Translations under genes and position numbers: made by a program
Notes under the pieces: model-generated
The model's input: the letters and a program-made list of their open reading frames with translations, nothing else
Database searches by the model: none
Told to the model about the DNA's origin: nothing
Shown here: piece by piece, positions 34,691-43,240 of the stretch
Position numbering within the stretch: position 1 is the stretch's first letter
How the letters are laid out: each line of letters begins with the position of its first letter
Assembly: GCF_002407065.1 (NCBI RefSeq)
Contig: NZ_CP023564.1
Span: 3,720,001 to 3,784,000 of the forward strand
Direction: 5' to 3'
From: Brachybacterium ginsengisoli
GTDB lineage: Bacteria; Actinomycetota; Actinomycetes; Actinomycetales; Dermabacteraceae
DNA: 64,000 bases

Positions 34691-35989
34691 TTAGGATCTC
34701 GGAAAGTTAAAAACTCTGAATGCCCACAACCCCGCAACCGGCAGCAGCGGCCACACCCAGGCCACGCCGTTCTCTCCCACGGTGCCCACCGAGGCCATCA
34801 CTGCGAGCGAGGCGATGACGAATACTGCCGCGGCTACCGGCATCCACACTGGCGGCGCCAGCCGGTCGTCGGCTCGCGGCGTCTCGAACCGACCGATCAC
34901 CAGCACCACCACCCCGGTGAGCGCCAGCAGCACCAGTGCCCACAGCGGCCTTGTCGCCCACCACAGGCCGCTCAGCGGCTCGGGCAGCAGCGCCCGGGCA
35001 TCCAGCGCGAGCAGCAGGTGCGCCACGCCCACCATCACGGTGAGGTGCCACAGGAACCAGGTCATGATCCGCTGGTTCACGAGCACGGTGGCGAACCACA
35101 GACCGGGCCGGCGCAGCAGCGCGGTCAGCGGCTTCTCGAGCAACAGGACCAGCCCGGCCTGCAGCATGCCGAGGAAAGCCATGGTGATGCGGGTGGGGCT
35201 CGAGTTGGAGATCTCGTCGGCCGCGGAGGTGACCATCGAGACCGGATACGGGCCCACCAGCACGAGCAGAAGCAGGCCCACCAGTCCAATCGCGGCGAGG
35301 AGAAGGCGTCGTCCGGATCCTGCGAGCCGACCATCCAGCCAGGCGTATCCGACCTGGTGGAATGCCGCCCACACCAGCAGGTAGTTCGGGTAGCCGAGCA
35401 GCGGCTGGTCGGCCAGGAGACTGATCGCGTCGACCGCTCCGGCGAGCGCGATGCCGCCGAGGATCGACCACCAGCCGAAGCGTTCCCAGAGCCGCAGGCA
35501 CGGCGGGGCGACCAGGATGACCATGAGGTATGCGGCGAGGAACCAGGTGGGGATGAGCGCCATCTGGGAGGCGAGCTGCACGGTGGCATTCGGTGCCCCG
35601 GCGGCGACGGCCACCACCCCGATCACGAGCCAGGCCAGCAGCAGAGGGATCAGCGGGATGCCGAGGCGGCGCAGCCGGGTGCGCAGCCACTCGGCGTAGG
35701 CCACCTTCTTCCGTCGCGCGGAGCGCCAGGACAGCGCGTTGGAGTAGCCGCCCACCAAGAAGAAGATCGGCATCACCTGGAACACCCAGGTGAGCGGATG
35801 GGTCCAGGCGGCGCCGTCGAGCACGCCGTGGGGCAGGATGCCGCCGTCGGCGTCGACCGCGATGATCGTCCAGTGCCCGAGCACCACCACGGTGATCGCG
35901 GCGGCGCGCAGGAAGTCGACCACGCGATTGCGGGACTCCGGGGTGGCGGCGTCGATTCGCTGGGCGCGGCTGAGGCCGGAGGTGGTCAC
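34691..35989 (-). CDS. acyltransferase 3 family membrane protein
   Basis: 432 aa, ten or so transmembrane helices. The family motif VDFLRAAAITVVVLGHW puts the catalytic histidine at H39; FFLVGGYSNAL and the PTWFLAAYLMV helix follow. These proteins O-acylate cell-envelope sugars or lipids. The GTG start at 35989 has AAGGGA upstream. The last few codons (RVFNFPRS) lie at the point where base composition drops sharply, so the original C-terminus may have been replaced when the island arrived. It is about 90 bp after the MerR gene on the same strand. Confidence 0.88.
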   Translation of the reverse strand: MTTSGLSRAQRIDAATPESRNRVVDFLRAAAITVVVLGHWTIIAVDADGGILPHGVLDGAAWTHPLTWVFQVMPIFFLVGGYSNALSWRSARRKKVAYAEWLRTRLRRLGIPLIPLLLAWLVIGVVAVAAGAPNATVQLASQMALIPTWFLAAYLMVILVAPPCLRLWERFGWWSILGGIALAGAVDAISLLADQPLLGYPNYLLVWAAFHQVGYAWLDGRLAGSGRRLLLAAIGLVGLLLLVLVGPYPVSMVTSAADEISNSSPTRITMAFLGMLQAGLVLLLEKPLTALLRRPGLWFATVLVNQRIMTWFLWHLTVMVGVAHLLLALDARALLPEPLSGLWWATRPLWALVLLALTGVVVLVIGRFETPRADDRLAPPVWMPVAAAVFVIASLAVMASVGTVGENGVAWVWPLLPVAGLWAFRVFNFPRS

Positions 35990-36082
35990 GGGTGTGTCCC
36001 TTCGTCGTCCGCCGGCGTCGGCCGAGGAGACGGGCCACGAGATCCGCTGGTGGTGGCCGAACTGTACCGGACGCGGGCCCGT

Positions 36083-36760
36083 TCAGAACGGGCGTCGCAC
36101 GAACTCCCGCTGCTGGACGTTGAGGCCGCGGTCGACGAGCTCGAGCAGCAGCTGCATCTGAGCTCGGGGCAACGGCGGCAGATCCTCGTCCAGACCGTCG
36201 AACACCATGCGCACCCGGTCCGAGAGCTCTTCGAGCTCGGCCTCGGGGGTGTCGGCGTCGAGCGCGTCGAAGCGCTGCTGCAGCGCAGCCACCGCTTCAC
36301 GCCTGCCCGGCTCGGTGAGCGCCTCGACCAGGCGGAGGAAGGGCTCGTGGTCGCGGTACAGGTTGGCGAGCAGGATCGCCGGAGGCACGTCGGTCGCCTC
36401 GCTGCTCAGGGCCGCTGCCTCGCGGGACAGCCCCACGTGCCCGCCCGCGCGGGCCTGCGCCAGGCGTTCGCGACGCTCCGTGAGCAGCGCGATCTGGGCG
36501 GCGAGGTCGCGGTCGGCTGCTTCCAGCACCTCCTCGTCGGCCTGCGGGGAGGGATCGGCGGCGAGCGCACCGGCCGCGGCGAGGCTCAGCCCGGATGCGG
36601 TCAGCTGGCGGATCCTCAGCGCCGTGACCAGGTCGTCGGCCGAGTAGTCGCGGTATCCGTTGGCGCGTCGGGGCGGCTCCGGCAGAGCCCCCGCCTGGTG
36701 GTAGTAGCGAATCGTGCGCACGCTGACGCCTGCGAGATCGGCGAGTTCGGCGATGCGCAT
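36083..36760 (-). CDS. MerR-family regulator of the adjacent MFS exporter
   Basis: 225 aa. N-terminal MerR winged helix MRIAELADLAGVSVRTIRYYHQAGALPEPPRR...GYRDYSADDL, a coiled-coil (~75-110) and a ~110-residue C-terminal region as in TipAL-like ligand-binding MerR proteins. The ATG at 36760 shares bases with the MFS stop, so the regulator is co-transcribed with the exporter. A MerR-type operator lies before the MFS gene, giving a simple feedback circuit: the regulator probably senses a toxic compound that the pump exports. Confidence 0.9.
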   Translation of the reverse strand: MRIAELADLAGVSVRTIRYYHQAGALPEPPRRANGYRDYSADDLVTALRIRQLTASGLSLAAAGALAADPSPQADEEVLEAADRDLAAQIALLTERRERLAQARAGGHVGLSREAAALSSEATDVPPAILLANLYRDHEPFLRLVEALTEPGRREAVAALQQRFDALDADTPEAELEELSDRVRMVFDGLDEDLPPLPRAQMQLLLELVDRGLNVQQREFVRRPF

Positions 36761-37974
36761 CAGAGTCTCTCCGTTCCGAGTCGGCGCAGGCGGCGGGTGA
36801 ACAGGGCGGCCACGACGGTGAGCAGCCACAGCCCGGCGAGGATCGCCGCGGTGAGCTCCAGGCTGCCGAACTCGATGAGAAGTGAGGCGAGGCCGATGCC
36901 CAGGGCGGGCACCAGGGTCATGAGGGCGTTCTGGGCGCCGAGCACGGTGCCCCGTCGGCCCTCGTCGACCGCCTCGACGAAGGTCAGCCCCACCACCGCG
37001 TTCATGGACCCGGCCCCCAGGCCCACGATCGCCGCGCCGAGGAGCACGATCACCGTGGACTCCAGCGTAGCGAGCACGGCAAGACCCGCCGCGATCACCA
37101 GGATCCCGGCGATCAGCCAGGCCCGACGGGGCAGCCGGGCACCGGCCGCGGCGAACACGCCCCCGCCCACCAGCATTCCGGCGGCCAGGGCGCTGAGCAC
37201 GAAGCCCACCGCCTCCCCCTCACCCCGGAACGCGAAGTGGACCGGGATCACCATGCCCTGGAAGGCGGCGAGCACCACCGCGAGCGCCAGGAGCAGCAGC
37301 ACCAGGGCGCGCAGCAGCGGGGTGCGGACGATGAGACGGAGGCCGTGGAGCATCGCGCCGGCGCTCGAGCGGAGCCCGCCGACCGAGGTCTCGGACCGCT
37401 CGTGCGCGGCGGCGCGGGCGGGGATCAGCAGGGTGAGCAGGGCGGCGAGCGCGGCGATGCCCGCGGTCACCCACATCACGGCGACGGGTTCGAGCGTGGC
37501 GACCAGCAGCCCGGCGGCAGCGGGCCCCAGCAGCATCGAGATTCCGCCGAGCGATTCGCGCAGCCCGATGAGGCGCGCGGGGTCGATGCCACCGGCACGG
37601 GCGAGCGACGGGAGCATGGCCTCGCGGGCGGTGACCCCGGGGACGTCCCCGAAGGAGTTCAGCACCGCGATCGCGATGAACCATCCCAGGTTCAGGCCGA
37701 TCGTCAGCTCGATGAGCGGCAGCAGCGCCAGGGCCAGCGCGGAGATCACGTCGGCGAGGATCGCAGCGGTGCGGCGATTGATGCGGTCCACCAGGAAGCC
37801 CATCAGCAGCCCGGCGAGCGCCGACGGCACCGCGGCGGCGAACGCCACCGCTCCGGCACCCAGAGGGCTGCCCGTCGTGAACAGCACCAAGAGAGGCAGG
37901 GCGATCGCCGTGACCGAGTTGCCCAGCAGAGACGTGCCGTAGGAGGCGAGGTACGGGAGGACGATGCGAGTCAT
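36760..37974 (-). CDS. MFS transporter (drug-efflux type)
   Basis: 404 aa, 12 predicted helices. Signature loops are GFLVDRINRRTAAILADV between helices 2 and 3, and REAMLPSLAR and RESLGGISMLLGPAAAGLL in helices 4-5, as in MFS-3 (MefA/NreB-like) exporters. Likely proton-driven efflux of a small hydrophobic compound. The ATG at 37974 follows a MerR operator/promoter. It is the first gene of an operon with the MerR regulator. Confidence 0.9.
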   Translation of the reverse strand: MTRIVLPYLASYGTSLLGNSVTAIALPLLVLFTTGSPLGAGAVAFAAAVPSALAGLLMGFLVDRINRRTAAILADVISALALALLPLIELTIGLNLGWFIAIAVLNSFGDVPGVTAREAMLPSLARAGGIDPARLIGLRESLGGISMLLGPAAAGLLVATLEPVAVMWVTAGIAALAALLTLLIPARAAAHERSETSVGGLRSSAGAMLHGLRLIVRTPLLRALVLLLLALAVVLAAFQGMVIPVHFAFRGEGEAVGFVLSALAAGMLVGGGVFAAAGARLPRRAWLIAGILVIAAGLAVLATLESTVIVLLGAAIVGLGAGSMNAVVGLTFVEAVDEGRRGTVLGAQNALMTLVPALGIGLASLLIEFGSLELTAAILAGLWLLTVVAALFTRRLRRLGTERL

Positions 37975-37991
37975 GACCGGAAGTCGACACG

Positions 37992-38013
37992 TTGACAACG
38001 CGTCAGGGTCAAG
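37992..38013 (-). promoter_or_regulatory. MerR-type operator/promoter of the MFS-merR operon
   Basis: On the minus strand it reads TTGAC-CCTGACGCGT-TGTCAA, an inverted repeat that starts at a -35-like TTGACC and lies in the spacer typical of MerR-controlled promoters. It lies 18-39 bp before the MFS start codon. Confidence 0.65.
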
Positions 38014-38150
38014 GGCCGACGGCGCTGGCCGATGTCCGGGCGTGGCGGACGTCTCCCTGCGGTGCGCCCCGCGCAACACAGCGTCCCCGCGGTGCGGCGC
38101 TCCCGGCACGAACCCTGTCCCGGGCGATCGCCGTCTGGAAGGCTCCTGCC

Positions 38151-38825
38151 ATGGCCACACACCAGCACCAGCACTCCGCCGCGCATGCCCACGCTCACCC
38201 CGCCCCGGACCCGTCCCTCTCCCCCGCCGAGCACTGGGAGAAGCGCTACGGGGGCCAGGAGCGCGTCTGGTCCGGGCGGGTGAACGCCACGCTCGCGGAG
38301 GTGGTCGGCGGATTCGAGCCCGGCACTTCGATCGACCTCGGCTGCGGGGAGGGCGGGGACGTGCTGTGGCTGGCCGAGCAGGGCTGGCAGGCCCGGGGCC
38401 TGGACATCTCCGAGACCGCCGTCGGCCGTGCCCGCGCCGAGGCCGACGCACGCGGCGTGGACCGTGCGACCTTCACCGCGACCGACCTCGACGCCTGGCA
38501 GCCGGAGCCGGACACCGTCGACCTCGTCACCGCCTCGTTCTTCCAGTCGGAGGTGGCGCTGGAGCGGATCGAGATCCTGCGCCGCGCCGCCACCGCGCTG
38601 CGCCCCGGCGGGCATCTGGTGACGATCTCCCATGCCGCGCCGCCGTCGTGGTCCGACCATCTCGCGCCGAACATGATCGACGTGCACGCCGAGGCCGAGC
38701 AGCTCGCCCAGCCCGTCGAGGACTGGGCGGTGGAGATCGCCGAGGAGCGCCGGCGCCCCGCCACCGGACCCGACGGCGCGCACGGCGAGCACGTCGACGC
38801 AGTGCTGGTGCTGCGGCGACGGTGA
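38151..38825 (+). CDS. class I SAM-dependent methyltransferase
   Basis: 224 aa. Rossmann methyltransferase: motif I SIDLGCGEGGDVLWLAE, motif II GLDISETAVGRARAEA, then VDLVTASFF and LRPGGHLVTISHAAPP. The N-terminus is unusual, with a His/Ala-rich stretch (HQHQHSAAHAHAHP) that could bind metal. Similar to TehB/tellurite-resistance-like and thiol methyltransferases; substrate not certain. GGAAGG precedes the ATG. It is divergent from the MFS-merR pair, so the MerR site may affect both. Confidence 0.87.
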   Translation: MATHQHQHSAAHAHAHPAPDPSLSPAEHWEKRYGGQERVWSGRVNATLAEVVGGFEPGTSIDLGCGEGGDVLWLAEQGWQARGLDISETAVGRARAEADARGVDRATFTATDLDAWQPEPDTVDLVTASFFQSEVALERIEILRRAATALRPGGHLVTISHAAPPSWSDHLAPNMIDVHAEAEQLAQPVEDWAVEIAEERRRPATGPDGAHGEHVDAVLVLRRR

Positions 38826-39066
38826 CCGGAGCGCCCGGAGAACGAGCCGGAGCACGAGCCGGCGCCGCGCGACCGCGCGCTGCCCCGTGCGGTGCGTCCG
38901 CGCCCGTCGAGTCGGGGCGGTCCCCTCATGACGCCGTCTCCCTCTTTCGAAGGAGGCGCGGCGGCGGGCGCGCTCCGTAGGCTCCATTCAGTCGCCTCGG
39001 TGCCGACTCCGTCGCACCCTGGCACTGTTCCCTCGACGCCACGCGCGACCGGAAGGTGACGCTCCC

Positions 39067-39930
39067 GTGCCACGGATCGACGCCGCCGCGGCCGCGCGGC
39101 CCCGACGGCTCGCCACCGCTGCCTGGCAGATCGCGCTCGCGATGCTCCCGCTCGGTGCGGGGCTCGCCGTCCTGCCGTCACTGCTGCCCGCCGCGCCCGA
39201 TCCCTCGGACCCGACCACGCTCATGCTCCGGATCGCCGCCGGGTGCGCGCTGAGCGCTCTGACCCTGACGGTGATCCTGGGGCTGGTCCGCGTCGCGGAC
39301 GGCCGACGGATGCGCGACGCGGGGCTGACGAGCCCGCGCACCGGGTGGCGGCTCGCCCTCTGGGGAGCGCTGCTGTGGAGCGCGCCGGCGGCGGCGACGC
39401 TCGGCGTTCTCAGCCTCCTCGGCGCCCCGCCGACCCTCACGGTCCCGGGACCCGACCTGGTGCGCACCGTCCTCCTGCTGCTCGTCGCCGTTCTGGCCGT
39501 CGAGGCGGTGCCCGAGGAGGCGGTGTTCCGCGGCAGCATCATGCATTCGCTCGGGACTCTCGCCCGGGGCTGGTGGGTCATCCTCGCCCAGGCGCTGCTG
39601 TTCACGCTGTTCGGAGCGCTCCTGCGCCAGAGCTGGGATCCGGTGGACCTCTCGCTGTTCCTCGTGATGGGCATCGGGTTCGGCTGGCTCCGTCAGCTCA
39701 CCGGCTCGATCTGGATGTCCGTCGGCTTCCACGCCGCCTTCCAGACCGGGGCCCAGCTGGTCCTCACCCACGACGTGCTCGCCGTCCCGGGCGGGACCGG
39801 AACGGCCATGCTCGCCCTGGGGATGATCCCCTTCACCGTCGCGGCGGCCGTCACCTCCGCGGCCGGAATCCCGCGGGTGGTGAATGCGGGATCACGCGCG
39901 TCGCACGAACGACCCGGCTCGAGGGCCTGA
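39067..39930 (+). CDS. CPBP family intramembrane metalloprotease
   Basis: 287 aa, about seven helices. CAAX-protease/bacteriocin-processing family marks: AVPEEAVFRGS (EExxxR) and the later SVGFHAAFQ histidine. These enzymes cleave in the membrane; bacterial substrates are mostly unknown. GTG start at 39067 with GGAAGG upstream. The 241 bp before it (38826-39066) hold no gene. A second CPBP gene lies on the other strand ~1.1 kb away. Confidence 0.85.
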   Translation: MPRIDAAAAARPRRLATAAWQIALAMLPLGAGLAVLPSLLPAAPDPSDPTTLMLRIAAGCALSALTLTVILGLVRVADGRRMRDAGLTSPRTGWRLALWGALLWSAPAAATLGVLSLLGAPPTLTVPGPDLVRTVLLLLVAVLAVEAVPEEAVFRGSIMHSLGTLARGWWVILAQALLFTLFGALLRQSWDPVDLSLFLVMGIGFGWLRQLTGSIWMSVGFHAAFQTGAQLVLTHDVLAVPGGTGTAMLALGMIPFTVAAAVTSAAGIPRVVNAGSRASHERPGSRA

Positions 39931-40007
39931 GCGCGCCGGTCGAACAGGCCCGTCGGGTGCCGTCGCCGATCCTGATGCGCGCCGCCGGCACCCGCCGCGC
40001 TCACCCC

Positions 40008-40808
40008 TCACGGCAAGATCGAATCCGTGTACCCGCCGTCCACACGCAGCGCCCCGCCCGTCGTCGCCGAGGCGAGCGGGGAGCTGAGGTAGACCACCAT
40101 GTTCGCGATCTCCTGCGGGCGGATGAGTCGCTGGATCAGGGACTGCGGGCGGTGCAGCCGCATGAACTCGGCCTCGGCCTCGTCCCACGGCAGCGTCGGA
40201 TCCACCAGCTGGTACACGAACTCCTGCACACCCTCGGTGTAGGTGGGGCCGGCGATCACCGAGTTCACGGTGACGCCGGTGCCGGCGGCCTCCTTCGCGA
40301 AGCCGCGGGAGACGGCCAGCAGCGCCGTCTTGGAGACGCCGTAGTGGATCATCTCCGCCGGGGTGACGATGGCGGAGTCGCTGGCGATGTTGAGGATGCG
40401 GCCCCAGCCGTTCTCCGTCATGCGGGGCAGGGTCGCGCGGATCAGACGCACGGCCGAGAGCACGTTTACCTCCCAGTAGCGCTGCCACTCCTCGTCGGTG
40501 ATCTCCAGCGCCGGGGCGGCGCCGAAGATGCCGAGGTTGTTGACCAGGATGTCCACGTCGCCGACCGGCTCGAGCGCGGCGGCGAGCCCGTCCGTCGTGG
40601 TGACGTCCCCAGGGGCGTCGATCAGTCGGGCACGCGGGATCCCGACGCCGACGAGCGAGTCGATCCCCTCGGAGACGCGGTCGGCCGTGCGGCCGTTGAC
40701 GGCCACGCGGGCACCCGCCTCGGCGAGCTGCTGGGCGATCGCGAGGCCGATGCCCTGGGTGGATCCGCTGACGAACGCGGTGCGGTCGGTGAGATCGAGG
40801 GTGAGCAT
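40008..40808 (-). CDS. short-chain dehydrogenase/reductase
   Basis: 266 aa. Classical SDR: cofactor motif SGSTQGIGLAIA (residues ~14-25), NNLGIFG, catalytic ASDSAIV...HYGVSK (Ser-Tyr-Lys) and the C-terminal SSPLASATTGGALRVDGGY. NAD(P)-dependent oxidoreductase of unknown substrate. ATG at 40808 with GGAGG close upstream. Its leader holds an unusual cluster of palindromes (40830-40971), so regulation by a dyad-binding repressor or RNA structure is likely. Confidence 0.9.
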   Translation of the reverse strand: MLTLDLTDRTAFVSGSTQGIGLAIAQQLAEAGARVAVNGRTADRVSEGIDSLVGVGIPRARLIDAPGDVTTTDGLAAALEPVGDVDILVNNLGIFGAAPALEITDEEWQRYWEVNVLSAVRLIRATLPRMTENGWGRILNIASDSAIVTPAEMIHYGVSKTALLAVSRGFAKEAAGTGVTVNSVIAGPTYTEGVQEFVYQLVDPTLPWDEAEAEFMRLHRPQSLIQRLIRPQEIANMVVYLSSPLASATTGGALRVDGGYTDSILP

Positions 40809-40829
40809 GCGAGGTCCTCCTTGGTGGAT

Positions 40830-40847
40830 GCGTTCCCGCGGGAACGC
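40830..40847. promoter_or_regulatory. perfect 18-bp palindrome upstream of SDR
   Basis: GCGTTCCCG-CGGGAACGC, perfectly symmetric, 22 bp before the SDR start. It resembles a TetR/LacI-size operator; no repressor gene is adjacent. Confidence 0.55.
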
Positions 40848-40893
40848 CGACGGGGGCCGGATGCTTCCCGGTCGGGTCGCAGGCCCCCGTCGG
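40847..40893. promoter_or_regulatory. 12-bp stem hairpin in SDR leader
   Basis: CCGACGGGGGCC at 40847-40858 pairs perfectly with GGCCCCCGTCGG at 40882-40893 around a 23-nt loop. It abuts the 18-bp palindrome. Confidence 0.5.
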
Positions 40894-40910
40894 CCCCGTC
40901 GGCAGCAGCA

Positions 40911-40971
40911 CGGAACCATCAGATTCCGAACCATATCCGGCCGAGAAGTGGTTCGGAATCTGACGGTTCCG
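40911..40971. repeat. 61-bp palindromic element, copy 2
   Basis: Arms 40911-40933 and 40949-40971 (22 of 23 positions complementary) with a 15-nt loop; pattern CGGAACC-ATCAGAT-TC-CGAACCA. Same architecture, orientation and near-identical arms as 18324-18384. It is located between the SDR leader and the end of a CPBP gene. Confidence 0.92.
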
Positions 40972-41019
40972 GTGGGGTCGCCCGACGGGACGACCGTCCG
41001 CCGTCGGCGGCGGCCCTGC

Positions 41020-41937
41020 TCACGTATCGCGGGTCGCGGCACGACGCCGCTCCGCGCGCCACACGATCAGCACACCGACCGCCTGGGCGAGCAGGAACAG
41101 CAGCATGTACGACCCGCCTGCGCCGGCGGAGCGGTCCTGGGCGATCCCTCCCCCGTAGGCGAAGACCGCGCCGATCCCCATGGCGAACACGTTGTTCATG
41201 GCGTGGAAGGCGATCGAGGCCTCCAGCCCGCGGCTGAGCATCGCCATCAGGGCCGTGCTGGCTCCGAGACCGAGGTAGTTCAGCAGCATCCACGGGTCCG
41301 CGGAGGTGTGCAGCAGGGCGAACAGCACGGTGGAGAGGCTGGTCCCGAGGGCGAGTGCGGGCCGGGCCGAGCGCAGCCAGGAGCCGTAGGCGGCGGTGAG
41401 CACGCCGCGGAACACGATCTCCTCGGCCGCGGCCTGCAGCGGTGTGGTGAGCAGGATGATCGCCAGCAGCGCGACCGTCGTTCCCGTCACCGCGACGGCC
41501 GCGAGCGGGGAGGGCTGCACGAGCGGCAGCACGAGGTTCAGCGCCACCATCAGCCCGGCGAACACGGCGGTCCAGCGACCCAGTCGCCGCCAGGAGAAGC
41601 GTCGGCCCACCGCGAGCACCTCCCGCCACGGCGTCCCGGTCACCAGGCGCAGCAGGGGCACCACGATCGGGACCAGCAGGATGATCGAGAGGTTCAGGGC
41701 GAGATAGGTGAGCGGGGTGAGGGACTCGTCGGCGGGATCCTTGCCGAGCATGCCCACCTCGACGACGGCGGCACCCGCCAGGAGCAGGAGCTGCAGGAGG
41801 TAGGTCATGGCGACCACGACGACCGTCATCACCACGGGTTTCCACCAGCTCATGGCGAGATGGGCGCCGAAGGGTCGGACGGTGTCGACCCGGCGGGGTG
41901 CCGGCGCGGTGGATCGGGTGTCGGAACGGGCGGTCAT
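41020..41937 (-). CDS. CPBP family intramembrane metalloprotease
   Basis: 305 aa, eight or so helices. AAAEEIVFRGVL supplies the EExxxR motif and SIAFHAMNN a conserved histidine with the following Asn residues. The ATG at 41937 has GAGGAGG just upstream; a start 42 bases earlier would fall inside the MerR promoter. It is expressed from a MerR-type promoter shared with the divergent MerR gene, so it is probably induced by that regulator. Confidence 0.87.
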   Translation of the reverse strand: MTARSDTRSTAPAPRRVDTVRPFGAHLAMSWWKPVVMTVVVVAMTYLLQLLLLAGAAVVEVGMLGKDPADESLTPLTYLALNLSIILLVPIVVPLLRLVTGTPWREVLAVGRRFSWRRLGRWTAVFAGLMVALNLVLPLVQPSPLAAVAVTGTTVALLAIILLTTPLQAAAEEIVFRGVLTAAYGSWLRSARPALALGTSLSTVLFALLHTSADPWMLLNYLGLGASTALMAMLSRGLEASIAFHAMNNVFAMGIGAVFAYGGGIAQDRSAGAGGSYMLLFLLAQAVGVLIVWRAERRRAATRDT

Positions 41938-41978
41938 GGGTGCCTCCTCGGGCTCGATGGCGATGACCGCACCGCACA

Positions 41979-42001
41979 CCGTGCCCCAGGGGCACGGTCA
42001 A
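41979..42001 (-). promoter_or_regulatory. MerR operator/promoter for the CPBP gene
   Basis: Perfect dyad CCGTGCCCC-A-GGGGCACGG (41979-41997), abutting a -35-like TTGACC on the minus strand. This is the layout of MerR-activated promoters with a long spacer. The likely binder is encoded divergently at 42107. Confidence 0.7.
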
Positions 42002-42106
42002 GGGCTCCCTTCCGCTGAGCAGCCTGAGCAGGGAGGATGTCCGCATGTTCGAACGGCCTGCTCCCGCACCACCCGCCCCAGCACCCGCTCTGCCCGGCAC
42101 CCTCTG

Positions 42107-42826
42107 ATGGCCTGGAGCACGCGCCGCCTCGCCCAGCTCGCGGGCACCACCGTCAAGACGATCCGGCACTATCACTCGATTGGGCTGCTCGAGGAGCCCG
42201 AGCGGGCCGAGAACAACTACAAGCAGTACGGGACGCCCCATCTGGTGCGTCTGCTGCAGATCGCTCGGCTGCGCGATCTGGGGATGCCGCTGGCGGACAT
42301 CGCCGGCCTCGGGACCTCCGGGGAGACCTTCACGCAGACCCTGCGCACTCTCGATGCGCAGCTGGCCGCGTCGATCGCCCGCAGCCAGGAGCTGCGCGCG
42401 GAGATCGCCGAGCTGCTGGACCACCATGCAGAGTCGGACGTCCCGGCGGGCTTCGCCTCCGTCGCCGACGCCCTCACCCCCGCCGACCGTGCGGTGGTCA
42501 TGATCAGCGAGCGCATGTTCGACGAGCAGGGGCGGCAGGATCTGCGGGAGATCGCCGCGGATCACCAGGAGGCCGACGACGCCTTCAACACCCTGCCTCC
42601 CGACGCTGACGTCGAGGAGATCCAGGCCGTCGCGGCCCGTCTGGCGACAGTGCTCCGCACCATCCACGAGGAGCATCCCGGCACGAAGAACCCTCCGCTC
42701 GGAAGCACACGGCGCTCCTCCCTGCAGGACCTCACGAGGGCCGTCACCGAGCTGTACAACCCAGCGCAGGTGGAGGTGCTGCGCCGGGCCTACGTGCTCG
42801 CGCACGAGGCGGAGGCCGATGGCTGA
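42107..42826 (+). CDS. MerR-family regulator, divergent from CPBP gene
   Basis: 239 aa. MerR winged helix at the N-terminus (STRRLAQLAGTTVKTIRHYHSIGLLEEPER...QYGTPHLVRLLQIARLRDLGMPLADI), a coiled-coil to ~110, then a ~120-residue effector region without metal-ligand cysteines. The ATG at 42107 is preceded by no ribosome site, so translation may be leaderless. A perfect MerR dyad lies in the gap to the divergent CPBP protease gene, its probable target. Confidence 0.87.
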   Translation: MAWSTRRLAQLAGTTVKTIRHYHSIGLLEEPERAENNYKQYGTPHLVRLLQIARLRDLGMPLADIAGLGTSGETFTQTLRTLDAQLAASIARSQELRAEIAELLDHHAESDVPAGFASVADALTPADRAVVMISERMFDEQGRQDLREIAADHQEADDAFNTLPPDADVEEIQAVAARLATVLRTIHEEHPGTKNPPLGSTRRSSLQDLTRAVTELYNPAQVEVLRRAYVLAHEAEADG

Positions 42827-42834
42827 CCGGGTGG

Positions 42835-43179
42835 TCAGGAGGCGAGGTCACTGAGCGCGGCGCGGGTGGCGTCGATGCGGCGGGAGGCCGTATCGAGGCG
42901 TTCGGCGACCTGGTCCAGCTCGGCCTGCAGCGCGGGGCAGAGCTGGAGATGATGGGTGCCCGAGCCGGTCCTCACGCAGTCGAGGTACTGCCGGATCACC
43001 ACGGTGGAGAGGCCGGCGTCCATCATGAGCCGGATGCGGGCGACGATCTCGAGATCCGCCTCCTCGAAGAGGCGGTAGCCGGCCTGGGTGCGGGCGGGGG
43101 CGAGCAGCCCCTGCTCCTCGTAGTGACGGAGGGATCGCGCAGAGACTCCGGCGCGCCGTGCGAACTCGGTGATGAGCAC
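42835..43179 (-). CDS. MerR-family regulator, divergent from a serine hydrolase
   Basis: 114 aa, the short MerR form: LITEFARRAGVSARSLRHYEEQGLLAPARTQAGYRLFEEADLE winged helix, helix linker and a short tail with LQLCPAL (one cysteine). No sensor domain, so the stimulus is unknown. GTG start at 43179 with GGAGG five bases away; an upstream GTG is possible. A MerR-like promoter lies between it and the divergent hydrolase. Confidence 0.87.
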   Translation of the reverse strand: MLITEFARRAGVSARSLRHYEEQGLLAPARTQAGYRLFEEADLEIVARIRLMMDAGLSTVVIRQYLDCVRTGSGTHHLQLCPALQAELDQVAERLDTASRRIDATRAALSDLAS

Positions 43180-43201
43180 CTGGACCTCCACGAGGACGGA
43201 T

Positions 43202-43233
43202 TTGACCTTCACACCAACGGTAATGCGTAGCGT
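43202..43233 (+). promoter_or_regulatory. elongated-spacer promoter of the serine hydrolase
   Basis: TTGACC at 43202-43207 and TAGCGT at 43228-43233 are 20 bp apart, the spacing MerR regulators correct by DNA distortion. Transcription would begin close to the ATG at 43241, giving a leaderless mRNA. Confidence 0.5.
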
Positions 43234-43240
43234 CCGCGAC

